DNA of 34,809 nucleotides. Origin: Sulfurimonas sp. Lineage in GTDB: Bacteria; Campylobacterota; Campylobacteria; Campylobacterales; Sulfurimonadaceae. Position 1 is the first letter of the stretch; every line of letters starts with the position of its first letter. Below the pieces are notes generated by a model. That model did not search any database. It was not told the DNA's origin and worked only from the letters and a program-made list of their open reading frames with translations. The DNA lies in contig JAGGWE010000068.1 of the NCBI GenBank assembly GCA_021157665.1, positions 1 to 34,809 on the forward strand. The letters run 5' to 3'. Made by a program: the position numbers and the translations under genes. Shown here piece by piece: positions 31,495-34,809 of this stretch.

Positions 31495-31532
31495 TTCGTC
31501 AACAAATTAAATAATACACAAGGACATTATAT

Positions 31533-32129
31533 ATGTTAGTAACAAATCAAGCTCCAGACTTTACAGCAACAACAGTTTTAGGTGACGGTTCAATCGTTGA
31601 AGACTTCAAATTATCAGAGAACATGGGTGAAAAAGGTACAGTTTTATTTTTCTATCCACTAGATTTTACTTTCGTATGTCCTTCAGAGCTAATCGCTTTT
31701 GATCACAGACTTAAAGAGTTCAAAGATCGTGGTGTTGAAGTTATCGGTTGTTCAGTAGATAGCCAATTTTCTCACTTTGCATGGAGAGAAACTCCAATCA
31801 ACGAAGGTGGTATCGGTAGAGTTGGTTACCCACTAGTAGCTGACCTTACAAAACAAATTTCTAAAGATTATGATGTACTTTTCGGTGAAGCAGTAGCTCT
31901 TCGTGGTTCATTCCTAATCGATGGTAAAGGTGTAGTTCGTCACGCAGTTATCAATGACTTACCACTTGGTAGAAACATCGATGAGATGATTCGTATGGTA
32001 GATGCAATGCAATTCACTGACGAGCATGGTGAAGTATGTGCTGCTGGTTGGATGAAAGGTGACGAAGGTATGAAAGCTACAACTGAAGGTGTTGCAGAAT
32101 ACCTAGGTAAGCACGAAGGTGACTTATAG
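31533..32129 (+). CDS. 2-Cys peroxiredoxin (AhpC/TSA family)
   Basis: This thiol peroxidase has 198 residues. The peroxidatic Cys49 is in FYPLDFTFVCPSEL and the resolving Cys169 is in GEVCAAGW, so it is a typical 2-Cys peroxiredoxin like Helicobacter AhpC/TsaA. It reduces H2O2, organic peroxides and peroxynitrite using thioredoxin. Codon use is that of a highly expressed gene. It is downstream of perR and followed by a hairpin repeat that may terminate the transcript. Confidence 0.94.
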   Translation: MLVTNQAPDFTATTVLGDGSIVEDFKLSENMGEKGTVLFFYPLDFTFVCPSELIAFDHRLKEFKDRGVEVIGCSVDSQFSHFAWRETPINEGGIGRVGYPLVADLTKQISKDYDVLFGEAVALRGSFLIDGKGVVRHAVINDLPLGRNIDEMIRMVDAMQFTDEHGEVCAAGWMKGDEGMKATTEGVAEYLGKHEGDL

Positions 32130-32149
32130 TCTTCCCTTAATCGATTTGA

Positions 32150-32222
32150 AATAGCAACGCAACTTCTGCGTTGTTCTTTCGTCAGATACTTATAGTATCC
32201 TTCCTCAATCACGCCTTAAATT
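32150..32222 (-). repeat. Hairpin-bearing intergenic repeat, copy 3, after the peroxiredoxin gene
   Basis: Read on the minus strand: AAGGCGTGATTGAGGAAG, a central hairpin GATACT-ATA-AGTATC (32185-32199), TGACGAAAGAACAACG, a second hairpin CAACGCA/TGCGTTG (32155-32173) and GCTATTTC. It shares the order and many bases with copy 1. It starts about 20 nt after the peroxiredoxin stop and could serve as its terminator. Confidence 0.65.
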
Positions 32223-32311
32223 TACATTACTCTTTCAAGTCTTACTTTTTAGAATATTCTTTATAAACCACATATTTTCCTTTTTGTAATTTTCTGCTAA
32301 TATATAAAACC

Positions 32312-32785
32312 ATGAAAAGAAAACAAAACCAAGAAGAGCTAAGAGCTAAACAATATCTTCAAAGCCTAAACTACACAAAAATAGAATACGAACCACTTGG
32401 AAATGTAACACCAGACTTTGTACTTGATGATAAAATAGCAGTAGAGGTTAGACGACTCAACAGAAACTTTATCAAAAATGAACAGCTTGTAAGTAGTGAG
32501 AGTTGTGAAATAGATATTCATACTAATACTAAAAAAAATAATTTATCTTGGAATACTTATGAATTACATAAAAACATTCAACTTGTTATCAATGAAAAAG
32601 ATAAAAAAATCGAACAAAACTTCAGTTTATATAATGAATGGTGGTTAATTTTAATAGACTGTATCACTGATGAAATTGGAACAAAGGCTTTTAAAGAACT
32701 AAAAAAAGTTCAACTTAATAAAGGCAAGTTTAACAAAGTAATCATAATATCATCAAATGAAGAATTTAGGACTTTTAAATTCTAA
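32312..32785 (+). CDS. Small PD-(D/E)XK-like protein, unknown function
   Basis: This 157-residue protein has an N-terminal helix (RAKQYLQSL), then TPDFVLDDKIAVEVRRL. The last segment matches the PD-x9-ExK pattern of the restriction-endonuclease fold (Pro34, Asp35, Glu45) except that Arg47 stands where Lys is usual. The rest alternates helix and strand, with WWLILIDC and KVIIISS as likely core strands. It has no Shine-Dalgarno, and an AT-rich -10-like TAATAT at 32298-32303 sits 8 nt before the ATG. It may be a small nuclease or a degenerate, non-catalytic member. No partner methylase is nearby. Confidence 0.6.
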   Translation: MKRKQNQEELRAKQYLQSLNYTKIEYEPLGNVTPDFVLDDKIAVEVRRLNRNFIKNEQLVSSESCEIDIHTNTKKNNLSWNTYELHKNIQLVINEKDKKIEQNFSLYNEWWLILIDCITDEIGTKAFKELKKVQLNKGKFNKVIIISSNEEFRTFKF

Positions 32786-32837
32786 ATTGTGTATCATATG
32801 ACTAAGACGAGTTGACAAAATATAGAAGGAGTTAAAG

Positions 32838-33410
32838 ATGACTGATACTATTTTATTAAGAATCGCTAAAACAGCGATATTGAGTAAATTTAACAAAAAC
32901 TATGTACTAGATGAAAAAAGTATTTTAGAAGAATACCCATTTTTAGAAAATAATGGTGCAGTTTTTGTGACACTCAAATATAATAATGATTTAAGAGGTT
33001 GTATAGGTTCCATTATTTCACATAGAAGACTTTTTGATGATGTGGTTCACAATGCTATCTCTGCTGGTTTTAATGACCCACGATTTAAGCCTTTAAGTGT
33101 TGAAGAATTATCACACTTAAGCCTTGAAGTCTCGGTTTTAAGTGAACCTCAGATTTTAGAGTATAAAGATTATGCTGATTTAGTACAAAAAGTTAAAGTA
33201 AATAAAGATGGATTGATTTTAAAACATGGCAGATTTCAAGGAACTTTTTTACCTCAGGTTTGGGAACAGTTAGCAACTCCTGAACTATTTTTAGAACATT
33301 TAAGTATGAAAGCTGGAGCAACTCCATCTATATATAGTGAACACCCGAGTATTTATAGATATGGAGTAGAACATATAGAGGAAGATTTCGATGAAATACT
33401 TCCATTATAA
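32838..33410 (+). CDS. amrA: AMMECR1-domain protein (AmmeMemoRadiSam system protein A)
   Basis: This 190-residue AMMECR1-family protein has the family mark LRGCIGSI and the downstream FNDPRFKPLSVEEL and LEVSVLSEP. Families A and B of this system usually occur with a radical-SAM enzyme; the joint reaction is unknown. AAGGAG precedes the ATG. The next gene, the MEMO homologue, follows after 15 bp. The adjacent radical-SAM gene found in many genomes is not seen in the window. Confidence 0.88.
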   Translation: MTDTILLRIAKTAILSKFNKNYVLDEKSILEEYPFLENNGAVFVTLKYNNDLRGCIGSIISHRRLFDDVVHNAISAGFNDPRFKPLSVEELSHLSLEVSVLSEPQILEYKDYADLVQKVKVNKDGLILKHGRFQGTFLPQVWEQLATPELFLEHLSMKAGATPSIYSEHPSIYRYGVEHIEEDFDEILPL

Positions 33411-33425
33411 AAAAGGAGTTTTATT

Positions 33426-34211
33426 ATGAGACGAGAAATGAGCGTAGCAGGTAGTTTTTACCCAGATAATACAAATGAACTGAAAAGATATTTTGAACAC
33501 TTCAATAAACTTTATAATGAAAAGCAAACTCTGCCAAATCTGAAAAGTAAAGCGATAATAGTCCCACATGCCGGATATATCTATTCTGGATACACGGCAA
33601 ATATAGCTTATAGAATTTTACAAAAATCAGATGTTAAAAAATTTGTTGTGATTGGTCCTTCACATAAAGTTGCTTTTAACGGGATTAGTCTTTGTGATTT
33701 TAGTAGCTATGCAACTCCATTTGGAGATATTGAAAATGACGATAATTTATCTCAAAAGTTAAAAGATAAATTTTCATTAAGTTGTTTACAAGAGGCTCAC
33801 ATTGAGCACTCTACAGAGGTACAGTTTCCATTTATAAAACATTATATTCCTGATGCAAAAATAGTTGAATTGGTTTACAGTAAAATTGACGCAGAATATA
33901 TCTCTGAGATTATAGATTTTGTTTTAGTACAAGAGGATTGTGGGGTTATTATAAGTACAGATTTAAGTCATTTTTATAATTTAGAAGATGCCAATAAACT
34001 AGACTTAATCTGCTTAGATGCTGTACAAAATCAGGATATACAAAAACTAGATTCTGGATGTGAGGCATGTGGAATAACAGGGGTAAAAGCCATGCTGCAA
34101 AGTGCAAATAAACTAAAGCTTAGTTCACAAATACTTGATTATCGAACAAGTGCAGATGCTAGTAATGATACAAGTCGTGTAGTTGGATATATGAGTGCTT
34201 TATTTTCTTAA
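33426..34211 (+). CDS. amrB: MEMO1-like protein (AmmeMemoRadiSam system protein B)
   Basis: This 261-residue MEMO-family protein shows the putative metal site of the family: His48 (VPHAGYIYSG), His in IGPSHKV, His in STDLSHFY and Cys in CEACGITG. The fold is related to extradiol dioxygenases. AAAAGGAG precedes the ATG at 15 bp from the AMMECR1 gene, so the two are co-transcribed. Two loose matches to the TTGGCATGTGG word (33564, 34062) coincide with conserved metal-site codons, so these two may be protein-driven. Confidence 0.88.
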   Translation: MRREMSVAGSFYPDNTNELKRYFEHFNKLYNEKQTLPNLKSKAIIVPHAGYIYSGYTANIAYRILQKSDVKKFVVIGPSHKVAFNGISLCDFSSYATPFGDIENDDNLSQKLKDKFSLSCLQEAHIEHSTEVQFPFIKHYIPDAKIVELVYSKIDAEYISEIIDFVLVQEDCGVIISTDLSHFYNLEDANKLDLICLDAVQNQDIQKLDSGCEACGITGVKAMLQSANKLKLSSQILDYRTSADASNDTSRVVGYMSALFS

Positions 34212-34222
34212 AGGATTTTTTT

Positions 34223-34297
34223 ATGACTAAAGTAATGACTGTTAGCCAAGCTAGAGCAAGAGGATTGATTGGACTTATTATGGGGAATAAAGCTTAG
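34223..34297 (+). CDS. 24-residue mini-ORF after the MEMO gene
   Basis: An ATG with AAAGGA about 9 nt upstream opens a 24-codon frame, MTKVMTVSQARARGLIGLIM then GNKA. It starts 11 bp after the MEMO stop, so it would be co-transcribed with it. It could be a genuine small peptide, or the N-terminal remnant of a longer gene. I do not recognise it. Confidence 0.35.
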   Translation: MTKVMTVSQARARGLIGLIMGNKA

Positions 34298-34377
34298 TCA
34301 TTGGCAGTTTTAAAGTAATCTACTTTTGCAGGATAGTACCATTCATCAGTAATGTCATCTTTGTATATCTTACTCAC
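34294..34377 (-). CDS. 27-residue mini-ORF facing the MEMO operon
   Basis: On the minus strand a GTG with a strong AGGAGG about 9 nt upstream opens a 27-codon frame (start MSKIYKDDITDEWYYPAKVD). It overlaps the end of the 24-residue mini-ORF by 4 bp and lies 44 bp after the cytidylyltransferase stop. The strong ribosome site argues for translation; the frame could also be a gene remnant. Confidence 0.35.
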   Translation of the reverse strand: MSKIYKDDITDEWYYPAKVDYFKTAND

Positions 34378-34421
34378 TTATGAAACCCTCCTGTTTTTAT
34401 TATCTATCACTTAGATATTTT

Positions 34422-34809
34422 TTACTCAATAGTGTGTGCCACATACTTACCCTTATGGGATTGAGCTATGACATTTTGTTTTATCTTTGTGGACGAAGTT
34501 TGTGGGTTATAGCTTACTTGAACTATCTTTTTCCCTTTTGATTTTAGATATTTTTCTACTGCAAGATTATGAGGTTTATCTCCCCAGTCCTCTCCAATCA
34601 CAAAAATATCAACATCTAATTCTTTACAATTAGTGACATACTCAAGTTTATCATACGATACAACATCATCTACACATTTTAAAGCCTTAAGCATTCTCAT
34701 TCGTTGCTCTAAAGGGATAATAGGAACATTTGGTTTATATGAAGCCACTACTTCATCAGAAGCAACCCCAACTACAAACTTATCGCCTAATGTTTTACAG
34801 TATTCTAAG
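34422..34809 (-). CDS. Glycerol-3-phosphate cytidylyltransferase-like protein, N-terminus cut by window edge
   Basis: The frame is open to the window edge. The visible 128 residues include LEYCKTLGDKFVVGVASDEV, PLEQRMRMLKAL, DIFVIGEDWGDKP and TSSTKIKQ, the nucleotidyltransferase pattern of TagD-like cytidylyltransferases (the last is the ISTTxIK motif). The GxFDxxHxGH motif would lie just outside. Such enzymes make CDP-glycerol or related activated sugars for surface polymers. An internal GTG at 34748 is not the start, since the frame and homology continue upstream. Confidence 0.8.
   Translation of the reverse strand, partial: LEYCKTLGDKFVVGVASDEVVASYKPNVPIIPLEQRMRMLKALKCVDDVVSYDKLEYVTNCKELDVDIFVIGEDWGDKPHNLAVEKYLKSKGKKIVQVSYNPQTSSTKIKQNVIAQSHKGKYVAHTIE

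Noticed and set aside
32812..32817. TTGACA as a -35 box for the AMMECR1 gene
   Set aside because: The ATG follows only 20 bp later, leaving no room for a -10 box and transcript start before it.
33564..34072. The two MEMO-gene matches as independent evidence for the repeated word
   Set aside because: They have two mismatches each and coincide with codons for conserved metal-site residues, so protein constraint could explain them.
1..34809. TTGGCATGTGG as a Chi, KOPS or other polarity sequence
   Set aside because: Core copies are split nine to nine between strands in this window, without a skew. A whole-genome test could change this.
1..34809. CRISPR arrays, tRNA or rRNA genes, prophage genes
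   Set aside because: No regularly spaced repeats, cloverleaf sequences, rRNA segments or phage structural genes were seen; the Xer-type recombinase sits in a housekeeping cluster and is not evidence of an integrated element.

Overview
The window is AT-rich, gene-dense bacterial DNA that reads as a free-living member of the Campylobacterota, most likely Sulfurimonas or a close relative. Gene orders match Helicobacter and Campylobacter: HP0268-type gene, miaB and a DUF374 acyltransferase; gap-pgk-tpiA beside divergent nadD-rsfS; ndk, ferredoxin and metK close together. A desulforubrerythrin and an ArsRS-like two-component pair also fit. The genus is an inference from family content; there is no rRNA or tRNA gene here to confirm it.

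Layout. 1-3741 is a tightly overlapping minus-strand cluster (HP0268-like, miaB, DUF374 acyltransferase, small TPR-like protein, Xer-type recombinase, unknown partial gene). nusA (3905-5041) faces an oligopeptide-type ABC permease that follows the glycolytic run gap-pgk-tpiA (9178-6174). nadD-rsfS diverge from gap. Next come an OprD-like porin coupled to an mltF lytic transglycosylase, a 268-bp foldback element, and an OmpR-type two-component system. An apparent porin-feoA-feoB iron operon sits behind a Fur-like palindrome. pssA, a 68-aa unknown gene and rmuC are followed by a hemerythrin-NIT-GGDEF sensor, a DEAD-box helicase and a HIT protein. The lipid and translation operon ndk-yceD-rpmF-plsX-fabH lies beyond, then ferredoxin, metK, desulforubrerythrin, a PerR-type regulator and a peroxiredoxin. 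The right end holds a PD-(D/E)XK-like small protein, an AMMECR1-MEMO pair, two mini-ORFs and a partial cytidylyltransferase.

How it fits together. Peroxide defence is a local module: rubrerythrin and perR diverge, the peroxiredoxin lies downstream of perR, and three near-identical 21-bp operator candidates mark the three promoters or upstream regions. Iron uptake (feoAB with a porin) has its own Fur-box-like operator. Most promoters show a plain TATAAT-like -10; in perR and the diguanylate cyclase gene the -10 lies exactly 6 nt before the ATG, which suggests leaderless mRNAs.

Most unusual. (1) An 11-bp word, TTGGCATGTGG, occurs seven times exactly, and its 8-bp core GGCATGTG 18 times, equally on both strands, in coding and intergenic DNA. 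This is far above chance and resembles a DNA uptake sequence. (2) A family of hairpin-bearing intergenic repeats has four diverged copies; two form the inside of the foldback element, whose terminal repeat contains the Shine-Dalgarno of mltF. (3) The hemerythrin domain of the diguanylate cyclase has lost one conserved iron-ligand histidine.
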